64,000 nt of DNA from contig MU839831.1 in the NCBI GenBank assembly GCA_030411725.1, positions 558,001 through 622,000 of the forward strand, given 5' to 3'. Both the position numbers and the translations under genes were made by a program. The notes beneath the pieces are model-generated. The model was not told the origin of the DNA, made no database searches, and was given only the letters and a program-made list of their open reading frames with translations. How positions within the stretch are numbered: the first letter of the stretch is position 1; the number at the start of each line of letters is the position of its first letter. Below are positions 45,108-55,936 of this stretch, one piece after another. The stretch is from Echria macrotheca (lineage: Eukaryota > Ascomycota > Sordariomycetes > Sordariales > Schizotheciaceae).

Positions 45108-46043
45108 TCAATTGCCAGTGAGCTGTAGCGGGTGGATACCCTTGACCCAAGGCTCGACCTGTGCCGTCCACTCCTTCTGCGCTGTCTTGACAAGTTCCAA
45201 CCATGCCGCACGGTACTCGTCGACGCTAGACTTCTTGCCGCCCTCCTCGTCACCGCTCTTCTTGTCCTTCGTGGCGTCACTCTTGCCCTCGGGCTTGAGC
45301 ATGACGATACTGGTCGCGCGCTTCGTGCACGCCGCAGTGCCGAGCTCGGCACGCGAGTCGACGAAGAGGTAGGGCACGCCGTGCTCCTCGCACAACAGGG
45401 GGAAGTGCATGATGACATCCATGGGCGAGATGTCGGCGGCGATGATGACGAGGCCGGCCGGTTCTTGGGTCGAGCTGGTGTTCGTCTTCAGAGGGCACTT
45501 CTTAATGGCCTTCTCGACCTCTTTTACACCGCGGTTGAGAGCCTTGTTCTTAGCGCCTGCAGGTGAAATGTTTGTCAGCCGGAGTGCTTCTCCTTCCCGG
45601 GCCGCGGCCCACGCTAGCTGCGTGTGTCTCTTTGCCTCATTCTCGACCAAGCCCTGAGGAGACGTACCTTTTTTTATGGTCTTGTAGATCTTCTTGTGTG
45701 TCTTCGGATTCGCGAGGGGAAGGGCGTATGGGACCAACTCCTTGGCCGTCTCTACGATGTCTTCCGGGTCGACATCTGCAAGGTCGACATCTCTGGCGAC
45801 ATCTCCGGCATCTTCGTTGAGGTCAGAAGTGGCGGCCGCATCCTTTTGGAGGTGGGCATCGAGGGCGCGCGTGAGCTTGTCAAGCTTCTTCTTTTCCTTC
45901 TTCTTGTCTTTGGTTTCTTTCTGGATGCCGCCAGTCTCGCTGCGTTTCTTGTCCGCCTTGTCTGCCTTGTCCGCCTTTTCCTTCTTTTCCTTCTTCTCCT
46001 TTTTGTCCTTCACCTTCGCATCGACCTTATCGCCTGACCCCAT
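45108..46043 (-). CDS. NHP2: H/ACA snoRNP protein NHP2 (L7Ae family)
   Basis: Core protein of box H/ACA particles that pseudouridylate rRNA and snRNA in the nucleolus. Two exons (46043-45668, 45556-45108) give 274 residues. The first 100 residues are a long Lys/Glu/Asp-rich tail (VKDKKEKKEKKEKADKADK), absent or short in yeast Nhp2. The L7Ae domain starts LVPYALPLANPKTHKKIYKTIKKG, and splicing joins it to AKNKALNRGVKEVEKAIKKC. Then come GLVIIAADISPMDVIMHFPLLCEEHGVPYLFVDSR and LGTAACTKRATSIVML. A Lys/Glu loop and a WVKGIHP tail follow. The intron is 111 nt, a multiple of three, with no stop codon. An in-frame ATG 11 codons upstream is less likely. Confidence 0.9.
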   Translation of the reverse strand: MGSGDKVDAKVKDKKEKKEKKEKADKADKADKKRSETGGIQKETKDKKKEKKKLDKLTRALDAHLQKDAAATSDLNEDAGDVARDVDLADVDPEDIVETAKELVPYALPLANPKTHKKIYKTIKKGTSPQGLVENEAKRHTQLAWAAAREGEALRLTNISPAGAKNKALNRGVKEVEKAIKKCPLKTNTSSTQEPAGLVIIAADISPMDVIMHFPLLCEEHGVPYLFVDSRAELGTAACTKRATSIVMLKPEGKSDATKDKKSGDEEGGKKSSVDEYRAAWLELVKTAQKEWTAQVEPWVKGIHPLQLTGN

Positions 46044-46549
46044 GGTTAGAAAAGGACGGTGATCCGGAATGCGCAATCGTGAAGGGAGTGAAAGTTAAGC
46101 TGAAAAAAAAAACACGTTTGCAACTAGCAAAAAGACACACGGGAGTACTGTTCTCAGCGTGGACCGGATTTTTTTCAACACCCAACACACAATTCTCGAG
46201 CAAAAAGTTTCGTCAGGCCAATTGACGCTAAGCCGTGCACGGCCCCATTTTGCAGGGATAGGCGTGGTGCAGTTGGGAATTTCCCCATGTCTTTTACATG
46301 CCCCACCAAAACTTCTGAATGGAGCTTGCTTTCCCTTGTGAATGCCCCTCGATTGAGTCACAGCGCTGCGACTGAAAGCTTCGGTCTGCCACACCGTCCC
46401 AAACTTTGACACACCGAGCGCCACTAATTGATAGTGCCGATTCCAGCTCACAAGCTTAAATAATTTTCGACCGAGTGAAGCGAGCACCCTCGATTACTGC
46501 TACTTGCAACACATCCGCCGACCAGCATCGTGAGCAGCCTGCATTGGAT
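46044..46549. promoter_or_regulatory. Divergent promoter NHP2/GCD7
   Basis: 506 bp between start codons of a ribosome-biogenesis gene and a translation-initiation gene. An ATTGG/CCAAT pair of motifs is present (CCAATTGACG at 46218). Shared control is inferred. Confidence 0.45.
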
Positions 46550-47943
46550 ATGGCACCAACCCATACAAGCCATGCGCCGAGCATGGAGAAACTCGTCAAG
46601 TCGCTCAAGGGGCAGCCCCTGGAGGCTTCAATTGACGCCTTCATTTAGTATATACTATCCCCAGACTGACGCTTTGCGGGAAATGACTGCTGACGTTCTG
46701 GAACCAGCCTTCTCAAGCGAAGACAAGTCAAAGGCGACGATTGCGCTGGCGCGACGGCTCATATCCTCCGACAGGTGGTCGCAAAGTCAAAATGGCACGA
46801 CGTCGAACAGCTCCTCTTCAAAGTACAGAGTGTCGGGTCAAGACTCGTGGGAGCCGCTCCTCACGAGCCGGTCATTGGCAACATCGTTCGGCGGGTGCTG
46901 GGCTTGATCCGGGACGAGGCATCCGAGGAGAGAAATGCGGAGGACGAGTTCGGGAGCGAGTCGGCATCGGACATCCAGACTTTGGCTCAAGTAACAGGGC
47001 CGCCTCCTGCTGCTCGACCAGCCCCCACGCCTCTTGCGCGCCCCCCTACGCTGGCCACAGCGGCCTCTTTTCACGCCTCCAAGTCAAAGTCGATGTTCAA
47101 CCTCCTCTCAGTCGTCGACGCCGCCTCGGCGCCTCTCACTGCGGCTTCTACACCCCTTTCTCAAGCGGCGCACACAAGCATCAACTCGTTACGTCCCGAA
47201 GTTCTCGACGGGATTGAAGAGATCCTCGACGAAATCAACCAGGCGGACGACCAGATTGCGGGTTTTGCGGATATCCAAATCCACCCGGGCGACTATGTGC
47301 TTGCGTATCTTCCGTCACGGACTGTCGAGCGGTTTTTGATCAAGGCAGCCTCAAGAAGAAAGTTTACGGTTCTCTTCGTCAGCCTTGAAGATTCACGGAG
47401 CGCCGCTGGCGAGGGAGCACATGCAGCCTTGAGGAAGAAGCTGGATGCACATGGGGTCAACACGATCAGCCTGGCCAGCAATGGGCTGATGGCGTACATG
47501 TCGCGGATCAACAAGGTCGTCTTCAGCGCAAAGGTGGTGTATCAGAACGGCGGGCTCCTGGTAGACAGCGGCGCCTCGGTCGCGGCACAAGCCGCCAAAG
47601 CGCATTCGAAGCCCGTCATTGCTCTAGGGGGTGTTTACAAGTTCTGTCCAGAGGATCCGTCGGACGAGATTGCTGGCGAGACGGGCGACTCCTCGACATA
47701 TGTGAGCTATGCGGACGGCCTGAAGGTGGACGCGCTCGAGGTCGAGAACACGGTGGCAGATTATGTGCCGCCAGAACTTGTGGATGTCTATCTCACAAAC
47801 TTGTAAGTCGTTTGCAGTCCAAGCGTGTTGTCGCTAACAAGCATCACAGGGGCCCGCAAACTCGCCACCATCTCGCAGCCATCCTCGCAGACCATTACAA
47901 GGCGGAAGATGTCGGCTTCTCTCTGATTCCCGGCGAGGTCTAA
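46550..47943 (+). CDS. GCD7: Translation initiation factor eIF2B subunit beta
   Basis: Regulatory subunit of the eIF2 guanine-nucleotide exchange factor; with the alpha and delta subunits it senses phosphorylated eIF2. Three exons (46550-46647, 46708-47802, 47850-47943) give 428 residues. The N-terminal helical domain begins MEKLVKSLKGQPLEASIDAF and resumes LLKRRQVKGDDCAGATAHIL. The Rossmann-like half carries IHPGDYVLAYLPSRTVERFL, GVNTISLASNGLMAYMSRINKVVFSAKVVYQNGG, LVDSGASVAAQAAKAHSKPV and YVPPELVDVYLTNLG. It ends SLIPGEV. The presence of about 40 extra residues around TGPPPAARPAPTPLARPPTL fits the beta subunit in fungi. GCD2 and GCN3 are not in the window. Confidence 0.93.
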
Positions 47944-48505
47944 GTCAAGGCGGAGCCGGGTGTGTGCTATTCGCCGTTGTGTGTCGGAGCCCAAAGGCAG
48001 GCAAAAGCTTTCGCGTCCCTGCATAGCGCTCGCCAGCCAGCCATTCAGGAGCTCCGAGACGGGACCGCATTCTGAGGGAGCTGCCTCGTGAGTCAATGGC
48101 CGCGTCAGCGGGATGGCTGGCTTGCGTGCGACAGTGTGTGCGGGGAAGCCGTCAGTGGGAGGAAGTTGCCGGTGAGGCTATGTCAGCCAAGGGCCCAGAT
48201 TGCAGGGTCGCTTTCGCTTGCCGTGCTTGGGTTGTTGGCTAGCGAATAGCGAGTGCGAGTGCCTAGAGGGAAAGGTAGAAAATTCCCCGAAGGTTGCTGG
48301 CGTGTAATGGGACGACACCGAGGCTGGGACGGCTTTAAGCTGTGCTCACCCCACCTTTATAGCTGCGCCTTGCTCTTCCTCATGCCCAATACCAACGAGC
48401 TTAAATATTACGTCTGTGCAAGACATTTCACAACAAACTTTCTATGGTGATTCTGTGGTTCTATTGTTTTCCAAGTCATCAAAACATTGTCAAAGAAACC
48501 AAGCC
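47944..48505. other. Intergenic region
   Basis: 3' flank of GCD7 and promoter of the 818-residue gene. Nothing else supported. Confidence 0.5.
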
Positions 48506-50962
48506 ATGGCATCCCACCGCCATCTCCAAGCCGGAGACGAAGCAGATGCCCCGCCGCCGCCCTACTCCGAGACGGACATCTACTCCAACGCCGGCGGAAG
48601 CACCGGACGCTCCCCGATCAGCCCGGCCACGGCCGGCCGCCGCCGCAGCAGCAACAGCAACAGCAGGCGCCACTCGCACGGCGGCGGCGGCGACGACGCC
48701 GCGACGCAGTCTACCTCGTCTACGATCGACGGCGAAGTAATCTACACGCCGCCCCTCACGCCGCGGAGCAATTCCCACCATTCCCATCATTCCTCGGGAG
48801 CCCCGGCTCCTCTGTCGAATTTCGGCGGCGAACTCGATCATTTGGGTGGCGGCACATCTACATCTACCACATCGTCTTCGGCAGCAGCGGCAGCGTACTT
48901 CATCAGCCGACCGCCGCCACCTGATCGGGGTTTAAGTCTGTTTGTCCATACGGTTCGGATTTTTGAGGATGGAAACGACGAGGTAATCCCGTATCCTGGG
49001 CCCGAGATGGCCGCGCGGGATGTGAGCCTGGACGACTGGCGGACGTTTGTGAATTTCTTGGTGCCGGATTTTGCGGCCGCGAGGAATGAGAGGCTTGTTG
49101 ATCGGAAGCTGAGGGCGGAGATGATGAGTGAAGCGGCGGAAGAGGTGAGGTCGCAGGCTGAGACGGAGGCGGCGGTTGCGCAGATTGAGGGTTTGAGGAT
49201 TGGGTCGTCGCCGCGACAGCAGGTGGTGGATGTGGGTGTGGCGGAGGCGACGGTTAGGGAGTGGAATGAGGGGTTCTTTGCGCCCAGGGGGGTTGTGGTG
49301 AGGTTGGATACTTTGTCAGGCGGTGGTGGGAACAAGAATGAGGACGGGGGGATGCAAGTTCCTGGGGCTTGGGATACGTCTTTTGATCGGGAGGCAGGAA
49401 CAGCAGCGGCGGGGCCGTCGACGGTGCCGGCGAATGGGGCGAGGTCGAGGTTTGCGAGGTTGAATCCGTTTTCTTCCTCGGGGGGGAATAACAATACTGG
49501 AGGAGGAGGAAATGGAGCGTTCCGCTTCGGGGGTATCACGGTCGACGGCGATCGTCTCTCTATTGGAGACCGGTTTGTTGCTGATCGCAATGGGCTGCGC
49601 ATCGGCGGGATTGTTGCCGACGGGAATGGCATCACGCTCCACGGCCAGCCCATGTTTGGCGCCGGACCCATGGCCGGCGGCCACCACGGCGGGTTTGGGC
49701 CGGGCGGGCCGTTCGGGGGCGTCCGTGGCGGGCCGGGGATGTGCGGACCACGTGGTACTCCCCCCTGGGGAGCCGGCGGACCTCGCGGCGGCTTTGGACA
49801 TGGACCGTGGGGTGGTCGCGGTGGTGGAGGGATCTGGGGCGGTGTCGGCGCCGGCGGTGCGCCGCAGGACTACGACGATGCCGCAGGGGCATGTGGCGGA
49901 AGAGGCCGTCGCGGTGGACGCGGTCGCGGTCGTCACAACGGAAAGGGTCGGCAGAGATCACGCTCGAGCTCCGTATCAAGCCAGTCATCCTCGTCTTCGT
50001 CGTCCAGCGAGTCCTCGGTCGGCTCGCTGCCGGAATACGAAGATCTGCGCGATCCGCAGCTCGGCGTCGCACGGGAGAGGCTCCAGCAGTGGCTGCGCGA
50101 CCCGAACCAGCCGATCACAAGGGCCAAGGTCAAGGCCCTGCGGGAGGAGATCAAGCAGGCCAAGACCAACGAATCCCTGGTTCCGGGCGATACCGACCGG
50201 AACGCGCTCCGCAAGGAGGTCAAGGCGCTGCTGAAGGAGTGGAAGGGCCTGAAGAAGCAGCAGAGCAAGGCGAACAAGCAGATCCGTCGGGAGCGGAGGC
50301 AAAAACGGCGCGAGGAGAAGAGGGAGCGCCGCAGTGTCCGGAGGGAGATGCGGCGTGCCGAGCGGGACTGGCGTCGCGGACGGGGTCACCATCAGCATCC
50401 TCATCCTCATGCTCCTCCTCCCCACGGTATGCCCGGTGCCTTCCCCTTCCCCTTCGGCGGTGCACCGCACGTCCCACCCGTCCCTCCCGTTCCCGGCGCT
50501 GCACCCGGTCTGTTCGGACCCAGAGGCGGACTAGGTAATCTATTCGGCGGTGCCGGAGGAGGACCGGCGGGACCGGGACCGGCAGGACCGAGCAGAACAC
50601 CGCCCGGCGCCTGGCCGCAGGAGAACCTCGACACGCTCGGCCCGTCCCACCGCGCCAGCCAGGCGAAATACCGGGCGGCCGAGGGTCTAGAGAAGCAAAT
50701 CGCAGCGAAGGAGGCAGAGCTGCTGCGCGTGCACGAGGCGATCGCGCGCGGCGAGGAGGAGGCGCGGAATCGTGGTTCTGGTTCCGACAATAAGAACCAA
50801 GGAGGAGGAGACCACAAGATCCAGACGCCGGCGGAGACGAACGCGTTCCGGCTCGAGACGGAGATTGAAGCGCTCGGCAGGAGCATGGCTCAGTTGAGGA
50901 CCGAGGCGGATGAGGAGTTTGCTAGGGAGCTTGCTGAGGAGGAGCAGCGGCGGGCTTGGTAG
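48506..50962 (+). CDS. 818-residue protein of unknown function, Gly/Pro-rich with coiled coils
   Basis: Single exon. Residues 12-25 hold PPPPYSETDIYS, a possible WW-domain ligand. Ser/His/Gly-rich linkers follow to about 130. One globular-looking block, LSLFVHTVRIFEDGNDEVIP, then DDWRTFVNFLVPDF, spans about 140-290. A Gly-rich stretch (FGGITVDGDRLSIG, then GGxGG repeats) covers about 315-490. A polyserine segment leads to a basic helix, EVKALLKEWKGLKKQQSKAN followed by RRERRQKRREEKRERR. A His/Pro/Gly-rich linker and a C-terminal coiled coil (EKQIAAKEAELLRVHEAIAR) finish it. I do not recognise the family. An in-frame upstream ATG (48416) would add 30 residues. Several long overlapping frames here are compositional artefacts. 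Confidence 0.75.
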   Translation: MASHRHLQAGDEADAPPPPYSETDIYSNAGGSTGRSPISPATAGRRRSSNSNSRRHSHGGGGDDAATQSTSSTIDGEVIYTPPLTPRSNSHHSHHSSGAPAPLSNFGGELDHLGGGTSTSTTSSSAAAAAYFISRPPPPDRGLSLFVHTVRIFEDGNDEVIPYPGPEMAARDVSLDDWRTFVNFLVPDFAAARNERLVDRKLRAEMMSEAAEEVRSQAETEAAVAQIEGLRIGSSPRQQVVDVGVAEATVREWNEGFFAPRGVVVRLDTLSGGGGNKNEDGGMQVPGAWDTSFDREAGTAAAGPSTVPANGARSRFARLNPFSSSGGNNNTGGGGNGAFRFGGITVDGDRLSIGDRFVADRNGLRIGGIVADGNGITLHGQPMFGAGPMAGGHHGGFGPGGPFGGVRGGPGMCGPRGTPPWGAGGPRGGFGHGPWGGRGGGGIWGGVGAGGAPQDYDDAAGACGGRGRRGGRGRGRHNGKGRQRSRSSSVSSQSSSSSSSSESSVGSLPEYEDLRDPQLGVARERLQQWLRDPNQPITRAKVKALREEIKQAKTNESLVPGDTDRNALRKEVKALLKEWKGLKKQQSKANKQIRRERRQKRREEKRERRSVRREMRRAERDWRRGRGHHQHPHPHAPPPHGMPGAFPFPFGGAPHVPPVPPVPGAAPGLFGPRGGLGNLFGGAGGGPAGPGPAGPSRTPPGAWPQENLDTLGPSHRASQAKYRAAEGLEKQIAAKEAELLRVHEAIARGEEEARNRGSGSDNKNQGGGDHKIQTPAETNAFRLETEIEALGRSMAQLRTEADEEFARELAEEEQRRAW

Positions 50963-51296
50963 TTTTTGTCTCTGTCTCTCTGTTTCTTGTTTTGATGAGT
51001 CGTATGATGATGTCGAATATTCGTTTTGATACCCCCTTTTCACCAACCCACCAGCATACTGTCTTTCGGGGGTTTAGTTCTATAAGTTAGTTGTTGACCA
51101 GCAAAAGAAAGAAAATAGAATCAGATTGCCAAAACTCCTTGGATTTGCATGCTTGGGTATTTCAAAGTCAACATGCCAGGAGATTCTTTTTGAGTGACAC
51201 TCTCTCTACCGTACCTCTTGAACAGAAATTGAAAATCATTCCGTTGTTCATTATGGCCTTTTGCATCCCTGGTATCATTCAACGCTATGCCGCACT
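50963..51296. other. Convergent intergenic region (3' UTRs)
   Basis: No feature beyond two 3' ends. Confidence 0.5.
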
Positions 51297-52091
51297 CTAT
51301 GAATGCTTACTCTCATCCCTCTCCACCAGCTCGCCGACCCCTAACGCCCGTCCGACCTTGACCTTGACTTTGGTGTCCGCCTCTTTCCCAGCTGCGCCGT
51401 CCTTCTTTGGATCCCGCCCAACATCCCCGACCGGCTCTCCCTCGTCCTTGTCTTCTGTCGGCGTCCCCTTCTCCCCTGTTGCCCCATCCTTCGTTGACTT
51501 GGTCCCGCTCTCAGCGGCAGCCTCGCGGATCTGCTCGCGGATGGGCGAGAGGTCGAGCTTCATGCAGAAGGCGTCTTCTTGGTCGGCGTAGTATTGCGCC
51601 TCGGTCTTCTCTGTCTTGAATCCGAGTGTGTCGCGGTAGAGGTGGATCGCAGCCTTGTTGGATACACGCACATGGAGGGAAACGTAGTGCGCGCCGAATG
51701 TCTCGACCATTGCCAGTTCTGTGTTTTCTCGCCGTTAGCTACTCTATCACAACAAAATAGAGGAAGGGTAAAACATACGGCTCTGCCTCATCAACTTCTC
51801 CGCAATCCCCAACCGCCGGTGCGTGCGCATGACAGACAACGAAGTGATGTGCCCATGTTGCACGCCATCGGTGGGTTCCTCCTCCATCTTGGCGAGGACA
51901 TAGCCCACGATCTTGGGGTAATCGTAGGGTGTCCGCTTCGGGCGCGACACGTCGACAGCTACATAGGATAGCTGCGGCCACGAGAGCGCATGGTAGAGGT
52001 AGTATTTGAGGAAATAGTTTTCGGGCAGGTTCTCGAGGTTCGCGTGCTGGATGAGAGGGATATCGTCGGGGCGGAGGGGGCGGATATCCAT
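51297..52091 (-). CDS. NAA10: N-terminal acetyltransferase A catalytic subunit
   Basis: GNAT enzyme that, with Naa15, acetylates Ser, Ala, Thr and similar N-termini of nascent chains at the ribosome. Two exons (52091-51779, 51718-51297) give 244 residues. The start is MDIRPLRPDDIPLIQHANLENLPENY, then YHALSWPQLSYVA and GYVLAKMEEE. The acetyl-CoA loop is RRLGIAEKLM (RxxGxA), followed across the intron by AMVETFGAHYVSLHVRVSN and LYRDTLGF. Residues after about 165 are a Lys/Asp/Gly-rich disordered tail. The frame is open upstream to an in-frame ATG at 52265 (58 more codons), but the family starts at MDIRPL. Diverges from the SDR gene over 674 bp. Confidence 0.93.
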
Positions 52092-52765
52092 CTTGGCGGT
52101 TGTGTGATCACAATTCCTTGTTTGAGTTGTTGTTGGAAGAAAGTTTCGAAAAAAAGAATTCAGTTGGTAGCACAGTCGGTTGTAAACGTATTTCGAGTCG
52201 AGGCTCTCGAGGTTCATCAGACGGAACCGCTGGATGTGGGGCAGGTCAATTTTCGAGCTTGTCACACACGGCTCGTCGTCCGGTGTCTGTCAGTTCAAGA
52301 GTAACTAAACCTAAATAGGTAGTTCACCTACTACCCTGTAAGGTAAGCGGGGCAGAGCCTAACTATCTAGCTGGCGATCCCCTAACCGCACAAATGGCGG
52401 GGCAGCAGCACTCCTCCTGACCGACATCGCCGGAGGGGTAAACACAGTTCCAATTGATGCGGGGCAACAGAGTTGGAGAAGAGTTGTGTCGCGGCAAGTC
52501 AGAACACACATATCCGATGTATTATATCCGTCTGTCTATATATATGTGGTCCAAGGCTAAGTAATCTGGACGTACGGAGCTCGGGGTTTGTGTATATATA
52601 TGGCATCAAGGTAGCCCACCACCACCTGTCTAACAAAGTTCGACTTACACGGCTCATCTTTTATATCCTCTGCCCTCCCCCCCCTCTCAATTGATTGCCA
52701 TTTACTGTGGTATTTGACCATCAACACCACACACAAGTTTGCTACAAACCATCTCCCTCCAAAAA
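52092..52765. other. Divergent intergenic region NAA10/SDR
   Basis: Contains TAGGTAG..CTACTACC inverted motif near 52316-52335 and TATATATATG near 52539 and 52595. No gene seen. Confidence 0.5.
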
Positions 52766-53674
52766 ATGTCTCGCCCCCTAGAAGGAAAACTAGCCCTCAT
52801 CACCGGCGGCTCCCGCGGTTTGTCCTCCCCCCTAATCACTCCCCATTCACCACCACCATTCTAAATCTCTTCAGGAATCGGCGCCGCCATCGCCGCCAAC
52901 CTAGCCTCAAAGGGCGCCAACCTAGCCCTAGGCTACACCTCCCCCTCCTCCACCGCCCAGGCCACCTCCCTCGCCGACTCCCTCTCCTCCACCCACAAAA
53001 TCCGCGCCGTCGCCCTCCAAGCAGACCTCTCGTCGCCCACGGGCCCAGAAACCCTCATCTCCCTGACCACCACCACCTTCTTCCCTTCCTCATCTCCCTC
53101 CCCAAAAATAGACATAATAATAAACAACGCCGGCATAGCCCTCAACGCGCCCCTAGGCCAGATCACCCCCTCCGATTTCCACTCCACATACGCCGTAAAC
53201 GTCCTCGCCCCGCTCCTCCTGACCCAGGCCGCCCTCCCGTACCTCCCCACGGACCGCTCCGGACGAATAATCAACATATCCAGCGTCTCGTCGTCCACGG
53301 GCTTCGTGACCCAGTCCGTCTACGGAGGGACCAAGGCCGCGCTCGAGGCCATGACGCGCACCTGGTCGCGCGAGCTGGCCGAGCGGTGCACCGTCAACGC
53401 TGTCAACCCGGGCCCTGTCGAGGGTCCGATGTACGCGGCCAACACGCCCGAGTTTTTGGCCGGCATCAAGGGGTGGATCATGCATACCCCCGGGATGGCG
53501 GCTAGGGAGGGCGTGGATGCGCCCGAGGTGGTTGCCGACGCCAAGGAGAGCGGTGGACGGCCGGCGTATACCGGCGAGGTGGCCGGGATCGTGGGGATGC
53601 TGTGCACGCCGGATGCCCAGTGGTGTACCGGCCAGGTGGTGTGTGCGAATGGCGGCATGGTTATGCTTCACTGA
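52766..53674 (+). CDS. Short-chain dehydrogenase/reductase (FabG-like)
   Basis: NAD(P)(H)-dependent classical SDR. Two exons (52766-52817, 52875-53674) give 283 residues. The cofactor loop is TGGSRGIGAA, split by the intron. Then DIIINNAGIALNAP (NNAG), INISSVSSSTG (catalytic Ser) and YGGTKAA (catalytic Tyr and Lys), followed by VNAVNPGPVEGPMYA. The C-terminus has VVCANGGMVMLH, the usual cofactor-site end. Basic Arg in the loop and no acidic residue at the end of strand 2 (LALGYTSPSS) suggest NADPH preference; this is inference. Substrate cannot be told; 3-oxoacyl reductases are closest in look. Not part of a visible metabolic cluster. Confidence 0.9.
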
Positions 53675-53832
53675 ATCTCTAGCAGAAAACTTGGAATAAG
53701 AAACAAAATCTATCCTCTACACTGTCAGACAACGTCCATAGAAATCCGACTCCAAAACCAGCCGCTCGCTCTTAGTGGTATTCCTCAAGGCGCCATCTCC
53801 CAAGCTGCATCTCCCAAGCCCAACAAAAACAT

Positions 53833-55936
53833 CTACTTCTCTACCGGCTTCTCCCGAATCGGCAGTGCCTTTATCTCTGTCGTAGCCGCCGTTTGCTCAG
53901 GCGAATCCGCAGCCTGTGCCTCCAATGCCTTCTTAGCCGCCTTCTTAGCAGCCTTTTTCGCCTTGTCTTCCTCCTGCTTCTTCTTCTTTGCCTCCTTGGC
54001 CGCCGCCTCGGCTGCCCGAGTAGCTTGTGTCCCGCCGTACTGGTCCTTCCACTCGGCCACCTTCTTCTCGTCGATCCTCGTAAACAGATACTCGGCCTTG
54101 CCCAGCTTGTGTCCCGGCTTCAGCACCTCGGGATCCCACTTCTCGGGAATAAACTTGAGGTCGCTGTTGAGCTGGCGGATGATCCCCTGAGAAGTGGCGG
54201 GAATAAATGGCGAGGCCACCGACGCAATCAGTGACGCCAGGTTAAGCGCAAGGCCAATAACCGTCTTGGTGCGTTCCGGATGCGCGGCCAGACTTGCGTT
54301 ATCTAACCTATACTGGAGCAGCAGGTTGCCCTGTGATGAGATCTCCATCACCTTCTTCAAGCCAGCTCGCAAATGGACGAGCTCCATCTCCTTGTTATAC
54401 TCGGCAAGCAGCGCGTTGACGCTCTCGATCCAACCGGGGAAATCAAAACTCTCATCCGTAAACGATGGCGAGAACTCGGGAACTGTGCCGTCCAGCTTGG
54501 CGTTCACGAACTTGACGACACGGTTGACAAAGTTGCCAAGGTTGGCCAGAAGCTCGGTATTGTTGGCAGCTACGAAGCCACTCCACTCAAACTATGTCTT
54601 GTTAAAAAGATGTCTCCCTCGAAGAAAACTATCTTACCTGAGTGTCACCGCTTTCCGGGCGATTAGACAAAAGATAATACCGCCAGACGGACGGGCCAAT
54701 ACCCGTGTCCTTTGCGCCATCACCAAACACACCGACGCCGCGAGATTTGCTGAACTTTGTGTTCTCGTAGTTCAGATACTCGGACGTGGACAGCGTGTGA
54801 AGTCTCGTCCACTTGTCTCCTTCGGCTCCGATGAGGGATGCCGGGAAGATGACAGTGTGGAAGGGCACCTACACTATTAGCGTCATACAATTATAGCCAG
54901 CGTCATAACTCACATTGTCCTTGCCCATGAACTGGTAGAGATCGACCTCATCCGGGTTCTTCCACCACTTCTCCCATTGATCCGTGTAGTTGGCCGTGAT
55001 GGACGGATACCCATATGGAGCGTCAAACCAGACATAGATGACCTTCTTCTCGTACCCAGGCAGCGGCACGGGTACACCCCACTTCATGTCTCTGGTGATG
55101 GAACGAGCCTCGAGGCCACGGTCCAGCCATGCTTTTGTAATCGCAATTCCGTTGGACGACCAGTTCCCCTCCTTGCTGACCTTCTCAAACCACTTTTGCA
55201 CATCGCCCTGGAGCTTGTCTAGCCGGATGAAGAAGTGCGCTGTATCCCTGGGCACCGGCGTCGCGCCGTCCAGCTTGCACTTGGGGTTGATCAGCTCGAA
55301 GGGGTCGAGCAGGTTGCCGCACTTGTCGCACTGGTCTCCGCGAGCATCCTCGTAGCCGCAGCCGGGCTTAGGACAGGTGCCCTCGACGAAACGGTCAGCG
55401 AGGAAGGCTTCGTGCTTTTCGCAGTACGGCTGTGTCGTCGTGCGCTCCTCGAGGAACCCGTTCTCCTTTAGCTGGAGAAAGGCAGTCTGCACAATCTTGG
55501 TCTGGTGTTCCGTCGTGGTCCGCCCAAAGTGGTCGAACGCGATATCGAACCAGTCGTAGATGGCCTTGTGCTTGGCGTAGAACTCGTCACAAAGCTCTTG
55601 AGGTGATACCCCAGCTTCGAGCGCTCGGGTTTCGGTCGCGGTGCCTGGATTGTCAGTTTACTAGTCTTCATCCGAGTGAAGATCGAGACACACCATATTC
55701 GTCGGTTCCGCAGATGACTGGCAATTGTTACTCTTGGAGGGCGCGGGGTGACCAGGGGGGGACTTACAGAGTGTTGGACGGTCGCGAAGCTTGCTGTAGC
55801 GCGAATACACATCGGCGCTCAGGGTACTGCCGATAATATTTCCCAGGTGAGGAACATTGTTCACATACGGCAGCGCCGACGTGATCAAGATGTTCTTCTT
55901 CCCTGGGACAGGGAGGATGGGATTCGCGGACGCCAT
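53833..55936 (-). CDS. MES1: Cytosolic methionyl-tRNA synthetase
   Basis: Charges tRNA-Met with methionine. Five exons (55936-55768, 55717-55694, 55644-54914, 54868-54638, 54591-53833) give 637 residues. The class I HIGH motif appears as HLGN (30-33) in PYVNNVPHLGNIIGSTLS; KFSKS (346-350) is the KMSKS motif. Between them are FICGTDEYGTATETRALE, a zinc-binding insert with four CXXC-type cysteines (PYCEKHEAF, GTCPKPGCGYE, QCDKCG), and the VIYVWFDAPYGYPSIT block. The anticodon domain is exon 5, with NNTELLANLGNFVNRVVKF. The tail is an Ala/Lys-rich helix ending IREKPVEK. Exon 2 is a 24 nt micro-exon coding the ICGTDEY core. No N-terminal GST-like domain and no mitochondrial presequence are seen, which argues for the cytosolic form. 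Confidence 0.94.

Noticed and set aside
49512..50538. Overlapping 240- and 265-codon frames in the 818-residue gene
   Set aside because: Frame-shifted readings of Gly/Arg repeats; the chosen frame has coiled coils and a long continuous start-to-stop.
55694..55717. MetRS 24 nt exon considered as an artefact
   Set aside because: Without it the conserved ICGTDEYG block is lost, and flanking GTAAGT/CCAG and GTGTGT/CCAG sites are good, so it was kept as real.
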